64,000 nucleotides of DNA from Streptomyces kronopolitis (lineage in GTDB: Bacteria > Actinomycetota > Actinomycetes > Streptomycetales > Streptomycetaceae), in NCBI RefSeq assembly GCF_014646275.1, contig NZ_BMND01000004.1, positions 273,040 to 337,039 of the forward strand, read 5' to 3'. Made by a program: the position numbers and the translations under genes. Positions 1-8,404 of the stretch are shown piece by piece. The notes below the pieces were generated by a model. The model saw only the letters and a list, made by a program, of their open reading frames with translations. It did not search any database and was not told the DNA's origin. How positions within the stretch are numbered: position 1 is the stretch's first letter; each line of letters opens with the position of its first letter.

Positions 1-149
1 AAACCACGGACTGGCCCGTCGACCTCGTCGCCCGCCACGCGGGCTTCGGCACCGGGACCTCGCTGCGCCAGCATCTGCACAGCGCGGTGGGCGTGGCACC
101 GCAGACCTACCGGCGCACCTTCCGCAACACCGCTGTGCTGACGGCCTGA
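1..149 (+). CDS. AraC-family transcriptional regulator, C-terminal fragment
   Basis: The reading frame is open from base 3 to the TGA at 147-149, and the gene begins before the window. The visible 48 residues contain DLVARHAGFGTGTSLRQHL followed by GVAPQTYRRTFR. This is the second helix-turn-helix of the AraC/XylS DNA-binding domain, with the usual basic ending. This arrangement is typical of GlxA-like streptomycete regulators, where a DJ-1/PfpI domain precedes the HTH, but that part is not visible, so the subclass is inferred. It would act as a cytoplasmic DNA-binding activator or repressor; the target is unknown. Confidence 0.85.
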   Translation, partial: TTDWPVDLVARHAGFGTGTSLRQHLHSAVGVAPQTYRRTFRNTAVLTA

Positions 150-361
150 TGCCCTGTCGCCGCGCGCGGGCGGGCAGTTGGCGGGGGATGGCGGATACGG
201 CGGGGCCACATTCGTCCGCGGGAGCTGCTGTCGCGGTGGTGTGCGCGGGGTGGCTGCCGCCGGCGAGCGGGCGGAGCCGGGCGCGGTGACCGGGGCGGCG
301 GCGCCGCGGCGATACGGGGAGGATGGGCGCGGCCGAGTCGGATCCGCCGTGGAGGAAACGC

Positions 362-1801
362 ATGACCATCGCACAGTCCAGGCAGCCCCAGGAGCCGGGA
401 ACGGGCGGGCCGGGGTCGGCCGCCGGGCCGGACGAGTTCGTGGAGCTGCTGCCGCAGACGCGGCGGGCGTTGCTGCACCGGCTGGCGGTGGGGCAGTCGG
501 AGGGCCGGGCGCCCTCGATGGTGGGTGCGGTGATCCGCGGCGGCCGGACGGTGTGGACGTCGGCCCGCGGTGCGGTGGACGGGGAGGCGCCGCACGACGC
601 GGTGCAGTACCGGATCGGGTCGCTCACCAAGACCTTTGTCGCCGTGCTGGTGCTGAGGCTGCGGGACGAGGGGCTGCTGCGGCTGGAGGACCCGCTCGGC
701 AGGCATCTGGACGGGACTCCGGTGCCGGACGCGACGATCGCGCAGCTGCTCGCGCACAGTTCGGGGCTGACCGCCGAGCCGCGCGGCCCGTGGTGGGAGC
801 GGACCGCGGGCGAACTGCGGCCCTCGCCCGCCGACCTCTTCGGCGAGCGGCCGCAGCGGCTGCCCGCCGGCCGGCGGCACCATTACTCCAACCCCGGCTA
901 CGCGCTGCTCGGGGCGCTGGTCGAACGGCTGCGGGGCGACACCCCCTGGGACGAGGTCCTGCACCGCGAGGTGCTGGAACCACTCGGCATGCGCCGTACG
1001 ACACCGCGTCCGCAGCCGCCGTTCGCCGATGGCTGGGCGGTGCATCCGTGGGCCGACGTGCTGCTGCCGGAGCCGGCCGAGGACACCGGGCTGATGGGCC
1101 CGGCAGGGCAGTTGTGGTCGACGACGGCTGACCTGTGCCGGTGGTCGGCGTTCCTGCTGCGGGGCGACGACCGCGTGCTCAGCATGGAGAGCCTGGCCGA
1201 GATGCGGGTGGCGGCCGTACCGCCGGAGGGCGCCTGGGACGCCGCGTACGGGCTGGGCCTTCAACTCGTGCGGCGGGAGGGGCGGCTGCTGGCCGGGCAC
1301 CTCGGCTCGATGCCCGGCTATCTGGCGGCGCTGTGGACCGATGCCGAGGAGGATGTTGCCGCGGTCGTGCTCACCAACTGCACCTCGGGACCGGTGGTGG
1401 CGGCCGTCGCCGCCGATCTCATCGCCCTGGTGGCCGAGCACGAGCCGCGGATTCCCGAGGACTGGCGCCCGCGGGCCGAGATGCCGGAACGGGCGCTGCT
1501 GGAGCTGACCGGGCCCTGGTACTGGGGCGCGAACCCGCACGTCCTGCGGCTGCGGGCCGGGCGCGGGCTGGAGCTCGCGCCGATCTCCGGAGCGGGCCGG
1601 GCCTCGCGGTTCCGGGCGGCGGAGGACGGCACGTGGACGGGGCTGGACGGCTACTACGCGGGTGAGACGCTGCGGGTGGTGCGGGACGCGGACGGGGCGG
1701 TCAGCCATCTGGACCTCGGCACCTTCGTGTTCACCCGCGGGCCGTACGAGCCGTCAGAGGCGGTGCCCGGCGGGGTGGATCCGTGGGGCTGGCGGGTGTG
1801 A
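362..1801 (+). CDS. Serine hydrolase, class C beta-lactamase / DD-peptidase fold
   Basis: The 479-residue protein belongs to the beta-lactamase-related serine hydrolase family (AmpC / D-Ala-D-Ala carboxypeptidase fold). The three active-site motifs are visible: SLTK (Ser87 nucleophile, Lys90), Y-S-N at Tyr175 within HYSNPGYALLG, and H-L-G near His313 in place of KTG. There is no signal peptide, so it is probably cytoplasmic and more likely an esterase or peptidase than a resistance enzyme. ATG 362 was chosen because GGAGGAAAC lies just upstream; an in-frame ATG at 323 lacks a ribosome site. The C-terminal 100 residues form a separate beta-rich region common in these proteins. The substrate is unknown. 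Confidence 0.88.
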   Translation: MTIAQSRQPQEPGTGGPGSAAGPDEFVELLPQTRRALLHRLAVGQSEGRAPSMVGAVIRGGRTVWTSARGAVDGEAPHDAVQYRIGSLTKTFVAVLVLRLRDEGLLRLEDPLGRHLDGTPVPDATIAQLLAHSSGLTAEPRGPWWERTAGELRPSPADLFGERPQRLPAGRRHHYSNPGYALLGALVERLRGDTPWDEVLHREVLEPLGMRRTTPRPQPPFADGWAVHPWADVLLPEPAEDTGLMGPAGQLWSTTADLCRWSAFLLRGDDRVLSMESLAEMRVAAVPPEGAWDAAYGLGLQLVRREGRLLAGHLGSMPGYLAALWTDAEEDVAAVVLTNCTSGPVVAAVAADLIALVAEHEPRIPEDWRPRAEMPERALLELTGPWYWGANPHVLRLRAGRGLELAPISGAGRASRFRAAEDGTWTGLDGYYAGETLRVVRDADGAVSHLDLGTFVFTRGPYEPSEAVPGGVDPWGWRV

Positions 1802-1893
1802 GGCCCGTACGCGAGGGGGCGCGGGCCGGACGTACAGTCAAAGCCAGATGTCAGGAGCCGCGCCGCGTCGGCTCGCCACCGCTGGAAGGCCTT

Positions 1894-3039
1894 GTGACTG
1901 CCGTGTCTGACCCGACCGCGAACTCCGTTGTCCCGGACCTGCTCGACCTGCCGCCGCTCACCGCGGCTCACTTCGCGCGGATCGAGGACAAGGTCGCCGC
2001 GCTGCTGCACACCCGCTGCGATGTCGTGGCGATGCAGGGCGAGGCGCTGCTTCCGCTGGAGGCCTGCATCCGCTCGGCCGTCCGCCCCGGCAGCACCGTG
2101 CTCAACATCATCACCGGGCCGTACGGCGAGACCTTCGGCGGCTGGCTGCGCTCCTGCGGCGCCGAGGTTGTCACGCTCACCGCGCCGTTCACGGGCGCGG
2201 CCGGCCCGCAGCAGGTGGCCGACGCGCTGCGGAAGCACCCGGAGATCGACTTTGTGAGCCTGGTGCACGCCGAGGCGGCCACCGGCAACACCAATCCTGT
2301 CGCCGAGATCGGCGCGGTGGTGCGGGAGCACGGTGCGCTGCTGATGCTCGACGCGGTCGCCTCGGTGGGCGCCGAGCCGCTGCTCACCGACGAGTGGGGA
2401 GTGGATCTCTGTGTGATCGGCGGGCAGAAGGCGTTGGCCGGGCCCGCCGGGGTGTCGGCCGTTTCGGTCAGCGCACGGGCGTGGGAGCGGATCGCCGCCA
2501 ATGAGCAGGCCCCACGGCGCTCGTACCTCTCACTGCTGGACTGGAAGGAGCGCTGGATCGACGGCGGACGCACCGCGCTGCCGCACGCTCCGGCGCAGCT
2601 GGAGATGCTGGCGCTGGAACAGGCCGTGGACCGGGTGGAAGCCGAGGGCCTGGCCGCGGTCATCACGCGGCACCGGGCGGCGTCCGCGGCGACCAGGGCC
2701 GGTGTCCAGGCCTTGGGAGGGCTCGCGCCGTACGTCGTGCGGGACGAGGACGCGGCGCCGGCCGCCACGACGCTCCGTGCGTCCGAGGGCGTCGACGCCC
2801 GGGAGGTCGTGGCCGCCGCGCTCGCGGTGGATGCCGCAGTGCCGGTGCAGGCCGCGGCGGGCGCGCTGGCCAAGGAGATGATCCGGGTGAACCACTATGG
2901 GCGCGCCGCCGACCGGGCCGTGGTCACGGCCTCGCTGGTGGCGCTGGCGGGTGGGCTGCGCGCGCTGGGCGTGTCGGTGGATGCCGAGGCGGCGGCCCTG
3001 GCAGCGGGCGCGGCATGGGACGCGGCGGTAGCCGGCTGA
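1894..3039 (+). CDS. Class V PLP-dependent aminotransferase (alanine-glyoxylate aminotransferase-like)
   Basis: The 381-residue protein has the fold-type I PLP pattern of the class V aminotransferase family: an N-terminal small domain, HAEAATGNTNPV, LMLDAVASVG with the PLP-contacting Asp, and GGQKALAGPAG with the Schiff-base Lys179. Members transfer amino groups between small amino and keto acids (alanine/serine-glyoxylate, 2-aminoethylphosphonate-pyruvate types). The exact substrate cannot be read here. GTG 1894 is preferred because GGAAGG lies 4-5 nt upstream; another in-frame GTG at 1903 is further away. The gene begins 92 bp after the serine hydrolase and is probably monocistronic. Just downstream is the parS-containing palindrome, which may end its transcript. 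Confidence 0.85.
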   Translation: MTAVSDPTANSVVPDLLDLPPLTAAHFARIEDKVAALLHTRCDVVAMQGEALLPLEACIRSAVRPGSTVLNIITGPYGETFGGWLRSCGAEVVTLTAPFTGAAGPQQVADALRKHPEIDFVSLVHAEAATGNTNPVAEIGAVVREHGALLMLDAVASVGAEPLLTDEWGVDLCVIGGQKALAGPAGVSAVSVSARAWERIAANEQAPRRSYLSLLDWKERWIDGGRTALPHAPAQLEMLALEQAVDRVEAEGLAAVITRHRAASAATRAGVQALGGLAPYVVRDEDAAPAATTLRASEGVDAREVVAAALAVDAAVPVQAAAGALAKEMIRVNHYGRAADRAVVTASLVALAGGLRALGVSVDAEAAALAAGAAWDAAVAG

Positions 3040-3075
3040 GCCGGGTCGGCGCCCGGATGTAGGGCGAGTCGTCGA

Positions 3076-3111
3076 TGTGGGGTCGTGTTTCACGTGAAAC
3101 ACGACCCCACA
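3076..3111. repeat. 36-bp perfect palindrome centred on parS
   Basis: Bases 3076-3093 are the exact reverse complement of 3094-3111, and the central 14 bp are the parS core. The palindrome starts 37 bp after the stop codon of the aminotransferase. As RNA it would form a long GC-rich stem that could act as a T-tract-less terminator, the common actinobacterial kind. ParB needs only the inner 14-16 bp, so the outer arms are unexplained. Confidence 0.85.
3087..3100. other. parS: parS centromere site 1
   Basis: Exact match to GTTTCACGTGAAAC, the palindrome bound by streptomycete ParB. In sporulating hyphae ParB-parS complexes gather around oriC and, with ParA, partition the chromosomes. The match is seen directly; binding is inferred from the known consensus. 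Confidence 0.92.
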
Positions 3112-3132
3112 CGTGTGTCTGGGTGCGGTGTT

Positions 3133-3146
3133 GTTTCACGTGAAAC
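3133..3146. other. parS: parS centromere site 2
   Basis: A second exact GTTTCACGTGAAAC, 46 bp from site 1 centre to centre. That is about 4.4 helical turns, so the two sites lie on roughly opposite faces of the helix. There are no palindromic arms beyond the core. Confidence 0.92.
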
Positions 3147-3645
3147 GGCGGACGCTGCGGGGTGCCCGACAGCTGGTGCCCCGATCGGGGAGAGGCGTTG
3201 CGTGACAGTCGTGCCGTAGCCAAGTCGCTTATGTGTCAGCGGAGTTGGATGCGGAGAGCGCACGGTTTCTGGATGCCCCGTGAGCTGGGCATACCGGTGA
3301 CACCGCGGCTGTCGTCCGTCCGGCGTCGTCCGGTGGCGCAGCCCGAGCACCGGAGACAGGCTGGACGCTGAGGACGCCGCATCCGCTGTCGATATCCGCT
3401 GTCGATGGAACATCGCCGGCGCAGGCGCAGGCGCCCGCTCCCGCGAGTCGACGGTGCCTCGGGCTCGTCGCACGCCCGCATAGCTCCGCCCAACCTTCCG
3501 CCGCGGCGGTCAGCTCCTCAGCGGACGGCGGTCGGGTCATTAAACGATCTTGTTTGAACCCTCCTCTAGAATCGGAACGAGTGACCCGTTTCTGTGGCCG
3601 GGGTCTCTCCACCCCGAGGGCGACGAAATCTGAGGAGGCCGGGCG

Positions 3646-4392
3646 ATGACGGACGGCGGTGCCGCGCCCTCGCGTGCGGATGCGCGGCGGAACAGGGCGC
3701 TGGTGCTCCAGGCGGCCCGATTCGCCTTCGAGGAGCAGGGGTTGGGGGTTCCGCTCGGGGAGATCGCACGTCGTGCGGGGGTCGGCGCGGGTACCGTCTA
3801 TCGACACTTCTCGTCCAAGGAAGCCCTGTTCAGGGCGACCATCGTGGACCGGATCGAACTCTTCACCGACACCGCAAGGGACTTGGCCGATGTCACGGAT
3901 CCCGGGCCGGTCTTCTTTCGCTTCCTGGCGTCGGTCGTGCGGCTCGCGTCACAGAACAAGGCGTTGTGCGATGCGCTGGAGGCGGCCGGCGCGGGCCGCT
4001 TCGAGCCGTCGCCCGGGGTCGGCAAGAACTTCGAGGAGGCGCTGGAAGTCTTGCTCAGCAGGGCTCAAGAGGCGGGCGCGGTGAGGCAGGACGTGGGGAT
4101 AGCGGACGTCCGGGCGCTGCTGGTGGGCTGCCTCTCGATGGAGCGGGCCCGGGCGGGTTCCGGCGCGGAGGGCGGGGTGCAGGGCCGGATGACGGCGTTG
4201 ATGTGCGAGGCGTTGCAGTCCGAGCGATCCGTGACGAAACTGCCTTCCGATACTGCGAAACGTAACGGAGCGCGGTGCGAGGTGTGTGGAGCGGTGCTCA
4301 CGACGGCGCCCACGGGCCGGCCCGCTCGCTACTGCGGAGGTGCCTGCCGGCAGAAGGCCCATCGGGCGCGGGGGCGTACCCGGCAGAGGTGA
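3646..4392 (+). CDS. TetR-family regulator with C-terminal zinc-ribbon-like tail
   Basis: The 248-residue protein starts at ATG 3646 after a good GAGGAGG site. Residues about 15-60 are the TetR HTH, with IARRAGVGAGTVYRHFSSKE as the recognition segment. The middle is the helical ligand-binding/dimer domain. The last 40 residues are unusual: CEVC, then RYCGGAC and RQKAHRARGR, giving a C-x2-C...C-x3-C pattern followed by a basic patch. This looks like a small zinc-binding DNA-contact module fused to a repressor. Ordinary TetR proteins are 190-220 residues and lack it. The gene stands alone, and its ligand and target are unknown. The tail's function is inference. Confidence 0.85.
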   Translation: MTDGGAAPSRADARRNRALVLQAARFAFEEQGLGVPLGEIARRAGVGAGTVYRHFSSKEALFRATIVDRIELFTDTARDLADVTDPGPVFFRFLASVVRLASQNKALCDALEAAGAGRFEPSPGVGKNFEEALEVLLSRAQEAGAVRQDVGIADVRALLVGCLSMERARAGSGAEGGVQGRMTALMCEALQSERSVTKLPSDTAKRNGARCEVCGAVLTTAPTGRPARYCGGACRQKAHRARGRTRQR

Positions 4393-4427
4393 GCAGCCTC
4401 GGCCGGGCCGACCGGACGGCCCGCGGC

Positions 4428-4880
4428 TCAGAGCGGGAGCTTGAAGCCCAGGTGGGAGGCCTCGAACCCGAGGCGCTCGTAAAAGCGGTGCGCGTCGACC
4501 CGGGTCGCGTCCGAGGTGAGCTGCACCATCTGGCAGCCGAGCGTGCGGGACTCCGCCACCGCCCACTCGATCAGCTCGGTACCCAGGCCGGTGCCGCGCT
4601 CGTCGCGGTGGATCCGTACGCCCTCGATGATCGAGCGGGTGGCGCCGCGGCGGGACAGCCCGGGGACGACCGTGAGCTGGAGCGTGCCGATCGTCCGCCC
4701 GTCGCGGACCGCGACCATGAGGTGCTGCTGCGGGTCGGCGGCCAGCACCTCGAACGCGGCGCGGTACGGCGTCAGGTCGTCCGGGGACTCGCGGACGGCG
4801 CCCAACGGATCGTCGGCAAGCATGGCGACGATGGCGGGCAGATCGGCTTCGGTCGCGCGGCGTATCTCGATGTCACTCAT
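4428..4880 (-). CDS. GNAT-family N-acetyltransferase
   Basis: The 150-residue single-domain GNAT protein starts MSDIEIRRATEADLP. It contains the acetyl-CoA pyrophosphate-binding motif A as RGTGLGTELIEWA, with a preceding V-R-I-H-x-D-E beta strand, and ends with FYERLGFEASHLGFKL, the usual motif B ending. It would acetylate an amine on a small molecule or protein; the substrate cannot be read. It is transcribed leftward towards the TetR gene and is preceded 76 bp away by the MarR gene on the same strand. The Shine-Dalgarno is weak, but this ATG gives the exact family N-terminus. Confidence 0.87.
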   Translation of the reverse strand: MSDIEIRRATEADLPAIVAMLADDPLGAVRESPDDLTPYRAAFEVLAADPQQHLMVAVRDGRTIGTLQLTVVPGLSRRGATRSIIEGVRIHRDERGTGLGTELIEWAVAESRTLGCQMVQLTSDATRVDAHRFYERLGFEASHLGFKLPL

Positions 4881-4956
4881 GGGCGCGACCTTATGCCGAC
4901 CGATCCCCGGGGGCGGCAGGTGGTCGGCGCCTCGTCCCCTGCCCCGCCCGCGGTCC

Positions 4957-5469
4957 TCACTCGGACGGGGCGAGAGTTTCGACGGCGGTGACGAGCGGTG
5001 CCAACTCAGGGCGCTGCGCGGCGTCCTGGAGAGCCTCGCGCAGGGCGCCGTCATGGGTGGGCCGGGCCTCCACGAGGAGCGTGCGGCCCTCGGGCGTGAC
5101 ATTGGTGTAGATGCCGCGCCGGTCGTCGGGGCACAGGTAGCGCGAGAGTAGGCCGCGGTCCTCGAGCCGGGTCACCAGGCGGGTGGTGGCGCTCTGGCTC
5201 AGCACGACGGAGTCCGCGACCTGGTGCATCCGCAGATGGCCGCCGGGCCCGTCGTGCTGCTCGCTGAGCACGTTGAGGACCGAGAACTCGCGGACGCTGA
5301 GGTCGTGCCGGGTCTGCAGCGCGCGCTCGATGTGCGTCTCGATGCGGCCGTGCAGTGCGGACAGCGCGCACCAGCCCTGCGCCAGTGCCGGAGTGGCTGC
5401 CGGCGGGCAGTCGGGCGCGGCGGCCGTCGTTTCCTGCGTGGCTTGCTTCTCGCGCGTCTGCTGCGTCAT
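4957..5469 (-). CDS. MarR-family transcriptional regulator
   Basis: The 170-residue protein starts at the ATG preceded by AGGAGG. A 35-residue variable leader is followed by the winged-helix MarR core: LSVREFSVLNVLSEQ, then QVADSVVLSQSATTRLVTRL as the HTH, and DDRRGIYTNVTPEGRTLL as the wing. MarR proteins are dimeric repressors released by phenolic or xenobiotic ligands. This one is divergent from the MFS gene at 5602 across 132 bp, the classic layout of a repressor with its own efflux pump. An inverted repeat in the gap (5529-5550) is the candidate operator. Confidence 0.9.
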   Translation of the reverse strand: MTQQTREKQATQETTAAAPDCPPAATPALAQGWCALSALHGRIETHIERALQTRHDLSVREFSVLNVLSEQHDGPGGHLRMHQVADSVVLSQSATTRLVTRLEDRGLLSRYLCPDDRRGIYTNVTPEGRTLLVEARPTHDGALREALQDAAQRPELAPLVTAVETLAPSE

Positions 5470-5528
5470 CGAAGACCTCCTCATGGGTCGCACGAGCCAG
5501 GATAGGCCACCGGCGAAATATCCCGCGC

Positions 5529-5550
5529 TTGCATTAACCCGCGTTTGCAA
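5529..5550. promoter_or_regulatory. Candidate MarR operator between divergent genes
   Basis: TTGCA at 5529-5533 and TGCAA at 5546-5550 form an interrupted inverted repeat of MarR-operator size. GCGCTTG also recurs as a direct repeat (5525-5531 and again near 5560). The site lies between the MarR start (5469) and the MFS start (5602), so one bound dimer could control both promoters. Binding is inference. Confidence 0.45.
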
Positions 5551-5601
5551 TTATTGTCGGCGCTTGTAAGCGGCGGACGCAATGATGTGAAGGGATCCGT
5601 C

Positions 5602-6822
5602 ATGCCTCTCGCACTCCTGGCTCTTGCCATCGGTGCCTTCGGGATCGGAACGACCGAGTTCGCAGTCATGGGCCTGCTGCCCGACATGGCGGCCGGCTTC
5701 GGTATCTCCATCCCGCTCGCCGGATACGCGACCACGCTCTACGCCCTCGGTGTGGTCGTCGGAGCGCCCCTGATGACGGCTCTCGGCACGCGCTTCACCC
5801 GCAAGCAGATGCTGATGCTGCTGATGGGCCTGTTCATCGCGGGCAATCTGCTCACCGCCGTCGCGCCCACCTTCGGGATCCTGCTCGCGGGGCGGATCGT
5901 CGCCGCCTTCACGCACGGCGCGTTCTTCGGCATCGGCGCGCTCGTGGCGGCCGACCTCGTCGCCCCCGAGAAGCGCGCCACCGCCATCTCGTTGATGTTC
6001 AGCGGTCTGACCGTCGCCAACGTCGTGGGGGTGCCGGTCGGCACGCTGCTCAGTCAGCACTTCGACTGGCGCACCACGTTCTACGCCATCACCGTGCTCG
6101 GCGTGATCGGCCTGCTGGGCATCGTCCGGCTGATCCCGGCGCAGCGGGCGAAGGCGGCTTCCCCCATGGGCAGCGAGCTTGCTGTCTTCCGCAACCCCCA
6201 GGTCGGCCTGGCGATGGTGATGACGGTCCTGGGCTTCGGCGGTGTCTTCGCGGCCGTCACCTACCTCGCCTCGATGATGACCGAGGTCACCGGCTTCGCC
6301 CCGTCCTCCGTGATCTGGCTGACGGCCGTCTTCGGCCTCGGCATGGTCGGCGGAAATCTGGTCTCCGGCCGCTTCACCGACCGCGCCATGATGCCCATGC
6401 TCTATGTGTCGATGACGGGGCTGGCGCTCTCGCTCGCCGCGTTCACCTTCACCGCGCACAGCAAGACCGCCGCCATCGTCACCATCGCGCTGATCGGCAT
6501 CTTCGGCTTCGCCACCGTGCCGCCGCTCCAGAAGCGGGTGATGGACCAGGCCGCCTCGGCTCCCGCCCTCGCCTCGGCGGGCAATATCGCGGCCTTCAAC
6601 TTCGGCAACGCCCTGGCCGCCTGGCTCGGCGGAATCGTCATCTCGGCCGGCCTCGGCTACACCGCGCCCAACTGGGTCGGTGCGCTGATGACCGCCGCCG
6701 CCCTCGGGGTGGCGATATTCGCCTCCGCCCTGGAGCGACGCCAGAAGAGCCGCGGCCAGGTGGTGGCCGCCGGCGGACCCGCCGCCGTCGCCGATGAGCC
6801 CGTGCGCGTGACGCACGGCTGA
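5602..6822 (+). CDS. MFS transporter, DHA1-type multidrug efflux
   Basis: The 406-residue protein has about 12 hydrophobic spans. It begins MPLALLALAIGAFGIGTTEF with the DHA1 signature GTTEFAVMGLLP, and a motif-A-like loop (RFTRKQ) follows TM2. Families with this start (AraJ, PbuE, Cmx-like) export sugars, purines or chloramphenicol-like drugs from the cytoplasm by proton antiport; the substrate cannot be assigned. The Shine-Dalgarno GAAGGGA precedes the ATG. The divergent MarR gene is the probable regulator. Confidence 0.88.
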   Translation: MPLALLALAIGAFGIGTTEFAVMGLLPDMAAGFGISIPLAGYATTLYALGVVVGAPLMTALGTRFTRKQMLMLLMGLFIAGNLLTAVAPTFGILLAGRIVAAFTHGAFFGIGALVAADLVAPEKRATAISLMFSGLTVANVVGVPVGTLLSQHFDWRTTFYAITVLGVIGLLGIVRLIPAQRAKAASPMGSELAVFRNPQVGLAMVMTVLGFGGVFAAVTYLASMMTEVTGFAPSSVIWLTAVFGLGMVGGNLVSGRFTDRAMMPMLYVSMTGLALSLAAFTFTAHSKTAAIVTIALIGIFGFATVPPLQKRVMDQAASAPALASAGNIAAFNFGNALAAWLGGIVISAGLGYTAPNWVGALMTAAALGVAIFASALERRQKSRGQVVAAGGPAAVADEPVRVTHG

Positions 6823-6959
6823 CCTTGGCGCCGTACGGCGCCGCCACCGGCCGACTGCCCTTCGTCAGCACCTCGGAAAGCGCTGACGAGCACCCGCAGC
6901 ACGCACGGCACCACCAGCACCCAGCACCAGCACCGCTACCTCCCCAAGGAACACCTCTC

Positions 6960-7409
6960 ATGAGCACCATCACCCCCGCCACCGAGGCCGCCCCCACCGT
7001 CCGTCCGCTCACCACCCGCGAGGCCGATGCCCTCATCGAGGCTGCCGCCCGGGCGGCAGAGGGTCTCGGGGTGCGCGGCAGCGTCACCGTCCTGGATGCG
7101 GGCGGCCATCTGCTCGGCTTCCGGCGCGACGACGCGGCCGTGCTGATCTCCGGGGAGACCAGCACCCGCAAGGCGTACACCGCACTGCAGTTGGACACAC
7201 CGACCGCTGACCTCGTCGACCTCGTCCGGCCCGACGGGCTCTTCCACACGCTGCCAACGGCGCTGGACCGGCCGCTGCTCTTCCTCGCCGGCGGGGTGCC
7301 GCTCCACCGTGACGACCGGCTGATCGGCGCGCTCGGCTTCGGCGGAGGCTCGCCCGAGCAGGACCACCGGATCGCCCTCGCGGCGATAGCGGAGAGCGGC
7401 CTCGCCTGA
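6960..7409 (+). CDS. GlcG/HbpS-family (DUF336) protein
   Basis: The 149-residue protein of the GlcG/HbpS family begins with a short disordered leader, then LTTREADALIEAAARAAEGLG. It shows the family core SVTVLDAGGHLLGFRRDDAA, STRKAYTALQL and the glycine-rich GALGFGGGSPEQD. The family includes the extracytoplasmic haem-binding sensor HbpS and cytoplasmic GlcG. No signal peptide is seen here, so a cytoplasmic location is likely and haem binding is only possible. AAGGA lies 9 nt before the ATG. The gene follows the MFS gene by 137 bp and may be co-transcribed with it. Confidence 0.82.
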   Translation: MSTITPATEAAPTVRPLTTREADALIEAAARAAEGLGVRGSVTVLDAGGHLLGFRRDDAAVLISGETSTRKAYTALQLDTPTADLVDLVRPDGLFHTLPTALDRPLLFLAGGVPLHRDDRLIGALGFGGGSPEQDHRIALAAIAESGLA

Positions 7410-7768
7410 GGACCCCGCGAGCTCGCTGCCAGGCGGACCCCCGCGCCCTCGGTACGGCTTCTTCGCGCCCGGTCGGCGCGGGACCTGGCCGACCGTGCGG
7501 CGCGCGGTCGGCTGCCGCGCTCGGTCGGGCCCCAGGGCTTGAGTACGTTCCCCCCGTGTACACCGTGGACCGCCCCCCGGGCTGTGGACCGTACCTAGCC
7601 GCGGGCCGCCGCCCGTTTCGGCACCGTATGGCCGCCGAGGGCCACCGCCCGTCCCGGGACCGTGCCCCCGCCGACCGCCGACCGTTTCCAGCCCCGCGGG
7701 CAGCCGGTCGTAGCCATCCCCGGTTCTGTCCGGGCCGCTCGTCGGGCGGGCCTCTAGGCTCGGGGGGT
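7410..7768. other. Gene-free stretch before the SerB-like gene
   Basis: No gene motif was found in these 359 bases. An open frame runs through part of it into the phosphatase gene, but the family N-terminus begins only at 7769. TAGGCT at 7755-7760 lies 8 nt before that ATG and is the probable -10 element of a leaderless or nearly leaderless promoter. Confidence 0.5.
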
Positions 7769-8404
7769 ATGGGCAAGCTGCATTTGTTCGACATGGACGG
7801 GACCCTGCTTCACGGGTCCGCGGCCGCTGTCGAGATCTCCCGCCGGCTCGGGCTGGAGCGGGAGATCGCCGAGCTGGAAAGGGGATTCGCCGCGGGCGAG
7901 CTGACACCCGTCCGGTTCGCACAACTGGCATGTGACATGTGGGCCGCCGAGCTGACCGAGCTTCAGGTGGCCGCGGCCTTCGAGGGCGCGCCCTGGCTGA
8001 CCGGGATCCGGGAGGTCTGGGCGGATATCCGGGCGCGTGGTGAACGGTGCGCGGTGATCTCCCTGTCGCCGGCGTTCTTCGTCGAACGGCTGCTGGGCTG
8101 GGGCGCAGACACGGCGCACGGCTCACGCTGGCCCACGGTGCCGATCCGGCAGCCGGTGGATCCGGCGGGCATCCTCTCCTCGGCGGCGAAGGTGCGGATC
8201 GCCGATGAACTCTGCGCGCAGTACGGGTTGACCCGGGCCGACTGCGTGGCATATGGCGACTCGATGTCGGACACCGAACTGTTCGCGGCGGTTCCGCGGT
8301 CCATTGCTGTGAATGCCGATCACCATGTCAGCGACCTGGCCTCATATGTGTACGCGGGCCGTGATCTGCGTGAGGCTTACGAACTGGTCCGTACTGGCGG
8401 GTAA
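7769..8404 (+). CDS. HAD-superfamily phosphatase, SerB (phosphoserine phosphatase)-like
   Basis: The 211-residue protein has all four HAD motifs: LFDMDGTLL (nucleophile Asp8, acid Asp10), a motif II serine in CAVISLSPAFF, Lys in SSAAKVRIADEL, and YGDSMSDTELF with the Mg-binding aspartates. The cap lies between motifs I and II as in SerB. Phosphoserine or a related phosphomonoester is the expected substrate, but streptomycetes have several such paralogues. The gene is monocistronic, with TAGGCT 8 nt upstream of the ATG and a run of G that may serve as ribosome site. Confidence 0.85.
   Translation: MGKLHLFDMDGTLLHGSAAAVEISRRLGLEREIAELERGFAAGELTPVRFAQLACDMWAAELTELQVAAAFEGAPWLTGIREVWADIRARGERCAVISLSPAFFVERLLGWGADTAHGSRWPTVPIRQPVDPAGILSSAAKVRIADELCAQYGLTRADCVAYGDSMSDTELFAAVPRSIAVNADHHVSDLASYVYAGRDLREAYELVRTGG

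Larger units (their letters stand above)
3040..3645. other. Gene-free stretch with two parS sites
   Basis: No convincing gene lies in these 606 bases; short open frames lack family motifs, consistent ribosome sites and streptomycete codon bias. The stretch holds two exact parS 14-mers (3087-3100 and 3133-3146), the first inside a longer perfect palindrome. Near the TetR gene there is a local AT-rich dip (about 3538-3575) with TAGAAT at 3567-3572, a possible -10 hexamer. The interrupted inverted repeat AAAC-N6-GTTT nearby could be a TetR half-site pair. The rest, about 3150-3530, shows nothing recognisable. Confidence 0.6.

Noticed and set aside
5551..6816. Minus-strand frame antisense to the MFS transporter
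   Set aside because: Its Gly/His/Glu-rich composition with no motif is a typical shadow.
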